A stretch of DNA of 41,973 nt from Elusimicrobiota bacterium (GTDB lineage Bacteria; Elusimicrobiota; Elusimicrobia; UBA1565; UBA9628). Below, piece by piece: positions 1 to 8,277 of this stretch; the stretch's first letter is position 1, and every line of letters begins with the position of its first letter. A program made the translations under genes and the position numbers. Under the pieces are notes generated by a model, which had not been told where the DNA came from, made no database searches, and saw only the letters and a list, made by a program, of their open reading frames with translations. The stretch covers positions 108,043 through 150,015 of the forward strand of contig PLZD01000024.1 in the NCBI GenBank assembly GCA_003151975.1. The letters run 5' to 3'.

Positions 1-977
1 AGCTCGACCGCGGCGAGGGCATCCCATATAAAGGAAATTATGCTTCTTGGCTGGAGCAGAAGCAGGCGCGCTTGGCGCAGGAGAGCAAGACCGAGTCTCA
101 GTATCAGAAGACTCTGGCCAAAGAACTCGAGTGGGTGCGCATGGGCGCCAAGGGCCGCCAGGCCAAGAGCAAGGCGCGGCTTTCCGCTTATGAAAAAATG
201 CTCGAGGACGAGGGCAAGGGCAAGTCCAACGAGACGCTCGAGATCTACATCCCGCCGGGGCCCCGCTTGGGCGACATGGTCATCGAGGCCTCCGGCATCG
301 CCAAGTCCTTCGGCGACAAGCTGCTCTACGACAACCTCAGTTTCAGGCTCCCCCCCAACGGCATCGTCGGCGTGATCGGCCCCAACGGCGCGGGCAAGAC
401 GACTTTATTCCGATTGATCACCGGGCAAGAAAAGCCCGACGCGGGCACGTTCAAGGTCGGAGAGAGCGTGAAGCTCGGCTATGTCAACCAAGACCGCGAC
501 AGCCTCGACGGCGAGGCCAACGTCTGGGAGGCGATCACCGACGGGCTCGACGTGGTGATGCTCGGCAAGAAAGAAGTCAACTCGCGCCAGTATGTGGCGC
601 GCTTCAACTTCGCGGGCTCCGACCAACAGAAGCTCGTCAAGAATCTTTCGGGCGGCGAGCGCAACCGCGTGCACTTGGCGCGCATGCTCAAGGAAGCCGC
701 CAACGTGCTTCTGCTCGACGAGCCGACCAACGACCTCGACGTGCACACTTTGCGCGCGCTGGAAGAAGGCATCTCGAATTTCGCGGGCTGCGCCGTGATC
801 ATCAGCCATGACCGCTGGTTCCTAGACCGGCTGGCCACCCATATCCTCGCCTTCGAGGGAGAGAGCCAGGTGCGCTGGTTCGAGGGCAACTTCACGGCGT
901 ACGAAGAAGACCGCAAGAAGCGGCTTGGCGACGTGCAGCCCAAGCGCATCCACTATAAAAAGCTCACGCGCAGTTGA
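1..977 (+). CDS. ettA: Energy-dependent translational throttle protein EttA (ABC-F ATPase), 3' part
   Basis: The 5' end lies outside the window; the reading frame is open from base 3. What remains is the end of the first ABC domain, the long charged linker (the arm that follows the first nucleotide-binding domain in ABC-F proteins) and the whole second ABC domain. Visible motifs are Walker A GPNGAGKTT, signature LSGGERNRVHLARML and Walker B LLLDEPTNDLDV, with a downstream switch His in ISHDRWF. The C-terminal tail (GNFTAYEEDRKKRLG, then KPKRI-like KRIHYKKL) is the pattern seen in EttA rather than Uup or other ABC-F members. Known family role: cytoplasmic, ribosome E-site binding, gating the first steps of elongation according to ATP/ADP ratio. 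The next gene begins inside its 3' end. Confidence 0.93.
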   Translation, partial: LDRGEGIPYKGNYASWLEQKQARLAQESKTESQYQKTLAKELEWVRMGAKGRQAKSKARLSAYEKMLEDEGKGKSNETLEIYIPPGPRLGDMVIEASGIAKSFGDKLLYDNLSFRLPPNGIVGVIGPNGAGKTTLFRLITGQEKPDAGTFKVGESVKLGYVNQDRDSLDGEANVWEAITDGLDVVMLGKKEVNSRQYVARFNFAGSDQQKLVKNLSGGERNRVHLARMLKEAANVLLLDEPTNDLDVHTLRALEEGISNFAGCAVIISHDRWFLDRLATHILAFEGESQVRWFEGNFTAYEEDRKKRLGDVQPKRIHYKKLTRS

Positions 978-2418
978 AGTCGACGCGAATTACGCTTGGC
1001 TTGCCGCCGCGGCGGCGGCCTTGGCGGCCGCGCTGAGATTTCGCGGCCTGGGCTCGGTCTTTCCCGTCAACGACGAGTTCCAGCAATTCTTCGAGGCGCT
1101 GCATCCACTCGGCATCTCCGGCTTTCTTCGGCTCGTGGCGCAAAACCCGCATCATCTCCTGCTCGACGCGCTGTGCACTTACGCCGCCGCGCATTTCGGG
1201 ACCTCGCTGTGGTGGCTGCGGCTTCCTTCGGCGCTCTGGGGCGCGCTGGCGGTCTGGCTGCTCGCCAAGCTCGGACGAGAGCAGGGCCGCTCGGACTTGG
1301 GGCTCGGCGCCGCGTTCCTGCTGGCGATCAGTCTGCTGCATATCGACTGGTCTCGCCGCGCCGACTTCTACGCGCTGCTGACCTGGATGTCCATTTGGAG
1401 CGTTCGCGAATTCTTCGTCGTGCTCGACCGGCCCAGCCAATGGAAGCGCCTCGCGCTGTGCTCCGCGCTCTTCGTCTACGCGCATCCCTACGCGCTGTTG
1501 ATGGCCCTGCTGCAAGGCCTCTCCGCGACGGTCCTGGTGGTTGAGGGCGAACGCAAAGCCGTCTGCAAATCCCTCGCGCTGTGCTGGGGCATCGCCGCCG
1601 CCTGTTTTCTGCCCTGGTTTCTCTACTCGGCGAAGGCTCTCGTCGACGCGCACTTCATGATCCTGCCGTGGCGGCCCGGCATGCTGACCTGGCGCGAGTT
1701 TTTCATCCGCCTGCCGCTGTCCTTGGGCCAAGCTCCCGAAGCGGGGCCGCTGAGGACCTGGGAGTTTTCCGGCGCGGCGTTCCTATCCGTCGTCTACGCC
1801 TTGCTTTACTTATTCTCGGCCGCGCGCGCCGCAAGCAACGGCGACCGCCTCATCAAGTTCGCGCACCTCGCCCTGCCCTTCGGGACTCTCGCCGTCCTGG
1901 CTCTCGATCTTCGCTACGGCTATTACGTCAGCCACCGGCAATTGCTTTGGCTCATGCCGTTTTACTTGCTGGCCGTCTGCGACGGCGGGCAAAAGCTGGT
2001 CGAGCGGTTTTTCCCTCGCAAGGAAGTTCTCGCCGTAGCGGCGACAGCGCTCGCAGCACTTTGGATCTTCTTCCCCGCTTACGCCGAAGTCACGAATTTT
2101 CAAGAGACCATGCTCCAAGGGAACGCGCGGCTCGTCGATGAGGTCGCCGCCGGAATCGCGCACGGCGAGGGGCTCGTCTTCCAAAACGACGCCCTGGCGG
2201 CGGGCTTCCTGTTCTTCTACGACCAAAATGTCTTTCGGAGCTTTAGCGATCAGCGCCTCGTCGACGGCCAGCTCGCCTTCGTCATTCCAAGCGGGCTCAT
2301 GGCCCGCCGCGGCGACTCCGCCAACGTCGTCGTGATCCAGGAGCGGGGCGAGACGCCGCCGCATGCGTGGCGCTTCGAGGGGTCCCTCTACGAGTTGTCG
2401 GTGATCCCGCCCCGGTGA
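925..2418 (+). CDS. Polytopic membrane protein, GT39/ArnT-like (GT-C fold) glycosyltransferase
   Basis: About 497 aa with roughly ten hydrophobic helices. After the first helix there is a loop with an NDE motif (V-N-D-E-F) followed by a helix-rich core (LPSALWGALAVWLL), the layout of GT-C enzymes that use a lipid-linked sugar donor and an acidic catalytic loop residue. The C-terminus is a small soluble region. The TTG at 925 gives a 53-nt overlap with ettA; no in-frame ATG or GTG lies closer, so the start is uncertain (TTG 1021 is an alternative but would lose part of the first helix). It is followed by a second membrane protein with a GTGA overlap, so the two are co-translated. Substrate unknown. 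Confidence 0.72.
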   Translation: MATCSPSASTIKSSRAVEVDANYAWLAAAAAALAAALRFRGLGSVFPVNDEFQQFFEALHPLGISGFLRLVAQNPHHLLLDALCTYAAAHFGTSLWWLRLPSALWGALAVWLLAKLGREQGRSDLGLGAAFLLAISLLHIDWSRRADFYALLTWMSIWSVREFFVVLDRPSQWKRLALCSALFVYAHPYALLMALLQGLSATVLVVEGERKAVCKSLALCWGIAAACFLPWFLYSAKALVDAHFMILPWRPGMLTWREFFIRLPLSLGQAPEAGPLRTWEFSGAAFLSVVYALLYLFSAARAASNGDRLIKFAHLALPFGTLAVLALDLRYGYYVSHRQLLWLMPFYLLAVCDGGQKLVERFFPRKEVLAVAATALAALWIFFPAYAEVTNFQETMLQGNARLVDEVAAGIAHGEGLVFQNDALAAGFLFFYDQNVFRSFSDQRLVDGQLAFVIPSGLMARRGDSANVVVIQERGETPPHAWRFEGSLYELSVIPPR

Positions 2419-3902
2419 AGCGCGCGGCGGCGGCTCGACGAATTTCGGCCGACGATGTCTTCCTGGCCGCCGGCTTTGCCGCGTTGACCGCCGCATTTTT
2501 TCCGCTGACATTCGACGCCGACGGCTTCATCAACGCGGTCCTGGCCGAGCGGCCCGCATTCGCCTATTTCGAATACGCCCATCCCGCCTTCACGCCGCTC
2601 TTGGCCGTCCTGCACGCCATTCTCAATTCGCTGGGCATAGGCGCCCCGCACGCATATGCCTATCAAGTCTTGAGTTTGGTTTTCGCGACGGGCGCCTTGG
2701 TGATTTACCGGCGGCTGCTGGAGCGAGCCTTGGGCAGCCGTCCTTTGTCTTGGGTCGGCGCCATCCTCGGCGGACTCTCGGCGGGATATTGGTCGGCCGC
2801 GGCCCAAATCAGGCCGTACTCGGCCGCGTGCTTTTTCATCGCGCTCGCCGCCGCCGCGATCTTCCGGGACGACGCCGAGAATTTCACGATGGCCGGAGCC
2901 GCCCTCGGGACGGCGTGCGGCTTTACGATGGGCTCGGCGGCGCTGCTGCCCGTTTTTTTCTTCGCGGCCTGGAGGCGCAAACGCGCGCTTCGCTTCTGCG
3001 CGGGATTGACCGGGGCCATCGCCGCCTGCTACGCCGTCTTCTTCGCCTGGCGTCACGCTCATGCCTACGATGACTTCAGTCATCTGGGCCTGCTTTCCGC
3101 GCGTCTCGCGGCCGTGCCGTCGCATGGAGGCTTGGCGAGCAGGGGCGTGTGGGCTCAGTTGAAGATGTTTGTCGGGTTCCTCCTCGACGAAAACCCTGCG
3201 TTCCTTCTGCTGGCGCCTTTCCTGCTCCTTCTCCCGACCGGGCTCGGAGAGCCGCGAAGGCCCGTTGCCAGATTTCTCGCCGCCGCACTCGCCGGATTCT
3301 TTGTTTTTTTCTGCTGCGTCGACGTGTTCAACTCGTTCCGATGGATCCTCTTCTTGCTCTTCGTGCCGCTGGTCCTGCTCGGCGCGGCCAAGCGATCGTG
3401 GGCGACGAACGCGCTCGCGGGCTTGGCAATCGTCCTAGCGGGGTTTTCCTTTTCCGCGCGCATCGAACCCCGGCTCAAGCCGGATCCCGCCGCGGCGGAA
3501 GGAGCCTTCTTAAGCGCCAGAGTCTCGCCGCAGGATTTAGTGGTAGCGGTCGGACCGCCGGACTGGCGGCTGCTCTACTTCTGGGGAGATCGCCTGCCGA
3601 TGGTCGTCGCGGGACCCGATCCCAGCGATGCCGGTCCGTTTGGAGTCGAAGTCGTCCCTCTGGACGCCGCGCTTGAGCATCGGATTCGAACGGCTTTGGA
3701 CTCGGGGAACAAGGTCCTGCTGGCGGCCGACATGCTCTTTCAACCGCGGGAGGTCTGGTCGGAGGCGGAAGCGCTCGCGCGACAGCAGGCCCTTCAGGGA
3801 TTCGTGACGAAATATTTCGCCTTGAAGCCGCCGCTCGTCTCGCCCAGCGGACAATATTATTATCCGCTCGCTATTCGAGCGCGTCGAGCAGTCCGGTCGT
3901 AA
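2415..3902 (+). CDS. Polytopic membrane protein, GT-C/DUF2723-like
   Basis: 495 aa from a GTG start that overlaps the stop of the preceding gene (GTGA, 4 nt), which decides the start. About ten membrane helices. An acidic residue pair in the first periplasmic loop (TFDADGF) precedes AHPAFTPLLAVLH, resembling the D-x-D/HPPGYP region of DUF2723 and PMT-type mannosyltransferases. A soluble C-terminal stretch of about 130 residues follows the helices. Together with the preceding gene it probably adds sugars from polyprenyl carriers to a surface polymer or protein; that is inference from fold only. Its last 32 nt overlap the convergent beta-lactamase-like gene. Confidence 0.65.
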   Translation: MKRAAAARRISADDVFLAAGFAALTAAFFPLTFDADGFINAVLAERPAFAYFEYAHPAFTPLLAVLHAILNSLGIGAPHAYAYQVLSLVFATGALVIYRRLLERALGSRPLSWVGAILGGLSAGYWSAAAQIRPYSAACFFIALAAAAIFRDDAENFTMAGAALGTACGFTMGSAALLPVFFFAAWRRKRALRFCAGLTGAIAACYAVFFAWRHAHAYDDFSHLGLLSARLAAVPSHGGLASRGVWAQLKMFVGFLLDENPAFLLLAPFLLLLPTGLGEPRRPVARFLAAALAGFFVFFCCVDVFNSFRWILFLLFVPLVLLGAAKRSWATNALAGLAIVLAGFSFSARIEPRLKPDPAAAEGAFLSARVSPQDLVVAVGPPDWRLLYFWGDRLPMVVAGPDPSDAGPFGVEVVPLDAALEHRIRTALDSGNKVLLAADMLFQPREVWSEAEALARQQALQGFVTKYFALKPPLVSPSGQYYYPLAIRARRAVRS

Positions 3903-5196
3903 ATTCCGCGTGGTTCCAGGCGTCGATGTAGATCGACAGTCCGAGGCGGACGGCGACGAGCTTGCGCGACGGGATGACCGTGACGCTCTGATCCTCGTGG
4001 CCCAATGCAAAGAAGGCGTCGCTAGGGATTCTATATGCGGCCTCGGTCTCTCCGCCGAGCTCCTTCTGAAGCTTGAGCCACCAGTGCGCGCCGTAGACTC
4101 CGTTCGACTCCGGCGTCGGCGACGCACTGAAGGCAGCCCAGCCTTCGGGAAGTATGCGCTGGCCCTCCCAGACGCCGTCTTGAGCGTAGAGCAAACCGAA
4201 GCGCGCCCAGTCGCGCGCCGAAGCGAACAGGAATGAAGAACCAACGAACGTACCCCCGGCATCAGTCTCCATGAGCGCCGTGCTCATGCCCAGCGGTCCG
4301 AACAGCGCGCGGCGCGGGAAGGAGTGGTAGTCCTTTTCGCCGACGGCGCGCCGGATGATTCGGCACACGATGTTCGTCGTGCCGCTCGAGTACTGCCAAT
4401 GCGCGCCGGGCGGATGTTCGGCCGGGCGCGACGCCGCGTAGGCCGAGCAGTCGGCGTTGTTCCACAGCATTTGGTTGACATCGGACAACGGGTTCTCGTA
4501 TTTTTCCGTGAACTTGAGCCCGCTGCGCATGCGCAGAAGGTCCTCGAGGCTGATCTCGCGCCGCGCGTCGTTGGACCACTCGGGCAAGAGGTTCTTATCG
4601 GAGAGCTTGAGCTTGCCTTCCTTCACGAGTATGCCGACCAACGCGCCCGTGACGGCCTTCGTCATCGACCAGCCCGGCAGCGGCGTGGCCTTCGAGAAGC
4701 CTGGAGCGTAGCGCTCGGCGACGATGATGCCGTCGTGAAGTACCAGAACCGCGCGCGTGCGCCGCAGGCGTCGCGGATTGTTCTCGGGGAAGCACCCGTC
4801 GAGCAAGGTGTTGAGCTTGGGCCGCGTCGAAACGGGAGCGGGCCACGGGTCGTCGCCGCCGGGCGGCTCGGGCGCGGGGCGGGGCGGCGTCAGCCCGCAA
4901 GTCAGCACGGCGCCTAAGCCCGGCACGAACTCTGAGGTCCGAGAGCGCAGTCCGAAGAGCGAGGCCGTCACGCGCTTGTTGGTCTCATCGACGCGCGCGC
5001 GGAACAGGCGTAGGATCATGTAGGAGTCGGCCGAAATCTCGGGAGAGCGCTCGGCGTCGATGGGCCGACCCGTCACGAAATAAGCGGAGCCGAGAATCTT
5101 GGCTTTGTACGAGCAGCCGACCGGCGCGATGAGCAACAGGTAGCCGAGCGCGGAAGCGACAAGGACAACGACCGCCGCCACGATGATCATGGTCAT
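3871..5196 (-). CDS. Membrane-anchored serine hydrolase, class C beta-lactamase family
   Basis: 441 aa. An N-terminal hydrophobic helix (about residues 3-25) anchors or exports it. The catalytic domain has the S-x-x-K motif S177-M-T-K180, followed by GALVGILVKEGKL, as in penicillin-binding-protein/beta-lactamase-fold enzymes. Y269-S-S stands where YxN occurs. The surrounding sequence (LEDLLRMRSGL, YSSGTTNIV) looks like 6-aminohexanoate-dimer hydrolase (NylB)-type esterases/amidases more than true AmpC lactamases. Expected site: periplasm. The start ATG at 5196 has no clear Shine-Dalgarno site and lies 43 nt after the acyl-CoA dehydrogenase stop, so it is probably the last gene of a three-gene operon. 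The true substrate cannot be told. Confidence 0.85.
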   Translation of the reverse strand: MTMIIVAAVVVLVASALGYLLLIAPVGCSYKAKILGSAYFVTGRPIDAERSPEISADSYMILRLFRARVDETNKRVTASLFGLRSRTSEFVPGLGAVLTCGLTPPRPAPEPPGGDDPWPAPVSTRPKLNTLLDGCFPENNPRRLRRTRAVLVLHDGIIVAERYAPGFSKATPLPGWSMTKAVTGALVGILVKEGKLKLSDKNLLPEWSNDARREISLEDLLRMRSGLKFTEKYENPLSDVNQMLWNNADCSAYAASRPAEHPPGAHWQYSSGTTNIVCRIIRRAVGEKDYHSFPRRALFGPLGMSTALMETDAGGTFVGSSFLFASARDWARFGLLYAQDGVWEGQRILPEGWAAFSASPTPESNGVYGAHWWLKLQKELGGETEAAYRIPSDAFFALGHEDQSVTVIPSRKLVAVRLGLSIYIDAWNHAEFTTGLLDALE

Positions 5197-5239
5197 TGGT
5201 TAGGCGCCAAACTTTCCCCGGGGAAAGTTGCCGGTCGGA

Positions 5240-6397
5240 TCAGCCGTTCAGGACTTCCCGCGCGATGATGAGGTGCTGGACTTCGGTCGTGCCCTCGTAG
5301 ATCTCGGTGATGCGCGCGTCGCGGAACAAGCGCTCGACGGGAAATTCGCGGACGTAGCCGTTGCCGCCGTGGATCTGCAGGGCGTCGAAGCAGACCTTGT
5401 TGCACATCTGCGAGGCGAAAAGCTTGGCCATCGAGGCTTCCTTGGTGCACTTGACGCCCTTGCTCATCAAAGCGGCGGCGCGATAAGTCAAAAGTCTCGC
5501 CGCGTCGATGTTCATGGCCATTTGAGCGATCTTGACCTGCGTCATCTGAAAATCCGCGATCGCCTTGCCGAATTGCTGGCGCTGCTTGGCGTAGGAGACG
5601 GCTTCCTCGAAGGCGGCCTGCGCGATGCCGATGGCTTGGGCCGCGATCGAGATCCTGCCGTTGTCGAGCTGCATCATCGCGATCTTGAAGCCCTCGTTGA
5701 CCTTGCCCACCAAGGCGTTCTTCGGAACCTTGCAGTTCTGAAAAATCAGCTCGCGCGTGTCGGAGGCTTTGATGCCGAGCTTGAGCTCCTTCTTGCCGAG
5801 CGTAAATCCCGGCGCGCCCTTATCGACGATCAGCGCGGTGATGCCCTTGTTCTTGAGCGCGGGGTCCGTCGAGACAAAGACGAGAAAAAAATCGGCGAAG
5901 CCGGCGTTGGTGACCCAGGCCTTCGTGCCGTTGAGCAGATAATGGTCGCCCTTGTCCTCGGCGCGGCACTTAAGGCTGCCCGCGTCGGTGCCCGAGCCCT
6001 GCTCGGAGAGGCTGTAGGCGCCGATCAATTCGCCCTTGGCCGCCTTGTGCAGGTACTTGTCCTTCTGCTCCTTCGTGCCGAACTTGATGATGCCGGAGCA
6101 CACCAAAGAGTTATGGACCGTCACGCCGACCTGAAACGCCGCGTTGCCGCGCGCGAGCTCTTCCATCGCGATCGCGTAGGTGACGTAGTCGAGGCCCAGG
6201 CCGCCGTATTCCTCCGGGAACATGACGCCGAGAAAACCAAGCTCGGCGGCTTCCCTATATAATTCAATGGGGATTTTTTCTTCCTCGTCGAACTTCATCG
6301 CGGTGGGCTTGAGCTTCTTCTCCGCGAACTCGCGCGCGGAGTCGCGCACCGTCTGCTGGATTTCCGAAAGATCCGTCTCAGGCGCCGCTGTAGTCAT
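5240..6397 (-). CDS. Acyl-CoA dehydrogenase
   Basis: 385 aa, the normal family length. The FAD-binding segment [15 protein letters not shown] lies at about residues 128-142. The C-terminal [11 protein letters not shown] carries the catalytic glutamate (E368) at the position used by short- and medium-chain acyl-CoA dehydrogenases; [14 protein letters not shown] is also typical. Role: FAD-dependent alpha,beta-dehydrogenation of an acyl-CoA, passing electrons to ETF, in fatty-acid or branched-chain amino-acid breakdown. It starts 20 nt inside the end of the 3-hydroxyacyl-CoA dehydrogenase gene, so the two are translationally coupled. No thiolase, enoyl-CoA hydratase or ETF gene is in the window. 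Confidence 0.95.
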   Translation of the reverse strand: MTTAAPETDLSEIQQTVRDSAREFAEKKLKPTAMKFDEEEKIPIELYREAAELGFLGVMFPEEYGGLGLDYVTYAIAMEELARGNAAFQVGVTVHNSLVCSGIIKFGTKEQKDKYLHKAAKGELIGAYSLSEQGSGTDAGSLKCRAEDKGDHYLLNGTKAWVTNAGFADFFLVFVSTDPALKNKGITALIVDKGAPGFTLGKKELKLGIKASDTRELIFQNCKVPKNALVGKVNEGFKIAMMQLDNGRISIAAQAIGIAQAAFEEAVSYAKQRQQFGKAIADFQMTQVKIAQMAMNIDAARLLTYRAAALMSKGVKCTKEASMAKLFASQMCNKVCFDALQIHGGNGYVREFPVERLFRDARITEIYEGTTEVQHLIIAREVLNG

Positions 6398-7235
6398 AAA
6401 ACCCCCGTCCGGACTTGCGTCCGAGCTTTCCTTCGGCCACCATCTGCTTGAGCAGAGGGGCGGGCCGGTACTTCTCGGTCCCGAAGCCTTCGTGCAGGAC
6501 CTCCATGATCGCCAGGCAGACGTCGAGGCCGATGAAATCGGCCAGGCTCAGCGGACCCATGGGATGGTTCATGCCGAGCTTCATGACCGTGTCGATGTCT
6601 TCCTTGGACGCCAGGCCGTCGCTGAAAGCGAAGACGGCCTCGTTGATCATAGGCATGAGGATGCGGTTGGCGATGAAGCCGGGAAAATCTTGGGAGCAGG
6701 CCGGGACCTTGCCGAGCTTGAGAGTCAGGGCGTTAATGGTCTTATACGTTTCGTCGGAAGTCGAAGGAGAACGGATGATCTCGACGAGCTTCATGAGCGG
6801 CACTGGGTTCATGAAGTGCATGCCGATCACCTTGTCGGCGCGCTTTGTGGCCGCGGCGAGCGTTTTGATCGGGATCGAGGAGGTGTTGGAAGCGAGGATG
6901 GCGTCGGGCGCGCAGCCCGCGTCGAGAACCGAGAACAGCTTCTTCTTCAAATCGGCGGACTCGGGCACCGCCTCGATCACGAGCTGAACCGCGTCGAGCT
7001 TCTCCGGCGATAAGATGGTCTTGATCCTCGCCATCGCCGCGTCTTTTTCGGCGGCTTTGATGACGCTCTTGGAGACCTGCCGGTCCATGTTCTTCGAAAT
7101 GGAAGCAATGGCCTTGTCGGCGAATTTCTGCTCCGCCTCGACCAAAGTGACGCCGAACCCGGACAGCGCGAAGGCGTGGACGATCCCGGAACCCATCGTT
7201 CCGCCGCCCACGACGGCGACTTCTTTGATTTCCAT
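6378..7235 (-). CDS. hbd: 3-hydroxybutyryl-CoA (3-hydroxyacyl-CoA) dehydrogenase
   Basis: 285 aa. The N-terminal Rossmann fold has [15 protein letters not shown] (NAD binding). [17 protein letters not shown] contains the catalytic histidine, and [13 protein letters not shown] plus [12 protein letters not shown] are typical of the C-terminal helical domain. Length and motifs match the stand-alone Hbd/PaaH type rather than a fused FadB. Role: NAD-dependent oxidation of 3-hydroxyacyl-CoA (or the reverse in butanoate synthesis), cytoplasmic. I chose ATG 7235 because a perfect TATAAT lies 6 nt upstream of it and the family N-terminus starts here; an upstream in-frame extension would run through that promoter. 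First gene of the operon with the acyl-CoA dehydrogenase. Confidence 0.94.
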   Translation of the reverse strand: MEIKEVAVVGGGTMGSGIVHAFALSGFGVTLVEAEQKFADKAIASISKNMDRQVSKSVIKAAEKDAAMARIKTILSPEKLDAVQLVIEAVPESADLKKKLFSVLDAGCAPDAILASNTSSIPIKTLAAATKRADKVIGMHFMNPVPLMKLVEIIRSPSTSDETYKTINALTLKLGKVPACSQDFPGFIANRILMPMINEAVFAFSDGLASKEDIDTVMKLGMNHPMGPLSLADFIGLDVCLAIMEVLHEGFGTEKYRPAPLLKQMVAEGKLGRKSGRGFYDYSGA

Positions 7236-7241
7236 CGTCCA

Positions 7242-7247
7242 ATTATA
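7242..7247 (-). promoter_or_regulatory. -10 box TATAAT of hbd, leaderless
   Basis: On the minus strand a perfect TATAAT is followed by six bases and the ATG of hbd. Transcription would begin at or within a base or two of the start codon. No Shine-Dalgarno site can fit. The -35 position (17-18 nt upstream) holds GGGACT, a weak match, and lies inside the start of the divergent deaminase gene. Confidence 0.72.
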
Positions 7248-7260
7248 CAGAATAAGGTCC

Positions 7261-8277
7261 ATGAAGTCCCACGGTCTCGACGCTTTCATCCTGGCGCTGC
7301 CCAAAGCCGAGCTCCACCTTCACATCGAAGGCACGCTCGAGCCCGAGCTCATGTTCGCCATCGCCAAACGCAACAAGCTCAAGCTCCGTTTTAAAAACGC
7401 CGACGAGGTTCGCCGCGCCTACGCCTTCACGGACCTCCAGTCTTTCCTCAATATCTACTACGAAGGCGCCGCCGTCCTGCAGACCGAGCGAGACTTCCAT
7501 GACCTCGCGTGGTCGTATCTCGAACGCGCCGCAAAACAGAATGTCCGGCATGCGGAGATCTTCTTCGACCCGCAAACTCACACGAGCCGCGGCGTCCCGT
7601 TTCAAGCCGTCATCGAGGGGCTTCATGGCGCTTGCCGGGAAGCCCGGGAGAAGCTCGGCGTTTCCACCAAGCTCATTCTCTGTTTCCTGCGCCACTTGAG
7701 CCCGGAGGACGCGCTCAACACGCTCGACGAAGCCCTGCCCTTCCAGGAATATTTCGAGGCCGTCGGTTTGGATTCCACCGAGAAGAACCGCCCCCCCGAG
7801 CTGTTCACGGTGGTTTACGCCAAGGCGCGCGCCGCGGGCCTCAAGGCCGTCGCGCACGCGGGCGAGGAAGGCCCGGCCGACTACATCCGCCAGGCGCTCG
7901 ACCTGCTCAAGGTCTCCCGGATCGACCATGGCGTGCGCTGCGTCGAGGATGCCGACTTGGTCGCGCGCCTCGCCGAGGAACGAATCCCGCTGACGATGTG
8001 CCCGCTCTCGAACGTGAAGCTTTGCGTCTTCAAGTCGCTCAAGGAACACAATCTGCGCAAGCTCCTCGAAAAAGGGCTCTGCGTGACGGTCAACTCCGAC
8101 GATCCGGCATATTTCGGCGGTTACGCCCTCGACAACTATCTCAAGTCGGCCGAAGCCCTCGGGCTCGGCCGCGACGAGCTCGCCCAGCTCGCCAAAAACT
8201 CCTTCGAGGCGAGCTTCCTGCCCGCGGCCGAGAAAAAGTGCTGTTACGACGAGATCGACCGGCTAGGCGCGTCATGA
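7261..8277 (+). CDS. Adenosine/adenine deaminase family protein (adenine-deaminase type)
   Basis: 338 aa from ATG 7261. Metal ligands appear as H19-L-H21 ([13 protein letters not shown]), then [11 protein letters not shown] (catalytic Glu and His), RIDHGVR and [11 protein letters not shown] (Asp ligand). [10 protein letters not shown] and DDPAYFGGY are typical of the bacterial/fungal Aah1-like adenine deaminases; true adenosine deaminases usually differ there. Reaction: hydrolytic deamination of adenine (to hypoxanthine) or adenosine, purine salvage, cytoplasm. It is divergent from hbd with only 25 nt between the start codons and has no good Shine-Dalgarno site. ATGA overlap with the next gene. 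Confidence 0.9.
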   Translation: MKSHGLDAFILALPKAELHLHIEGTLEPELMFAIAKRNKLKLRFKNADEVRRAYAFTDLQSFLNIYYEGAAVLQTERDFHDLAWSYLERAAKQNVRHAEIFFDPQTHTSRGVPFQAVIEGLHGACREAREKLGVSTKLILCFLRHLSPEDALNTLDEALPFQEYFEAVGLDSTEKNRPPELFTVVYAKARAAGLKAVAHAGEEGPADYIRQALDLLKVSRIDHGVRCVEDADLVARLAEERIPLTMCPLSNVKLCVFKSLKEHNLRKLLEKGLCVTVNSDDPAYFGGYALDNYLKSAEALGLGRDELAQLAKNSFEASFLPAAEKKCCYDEIDRLGAS

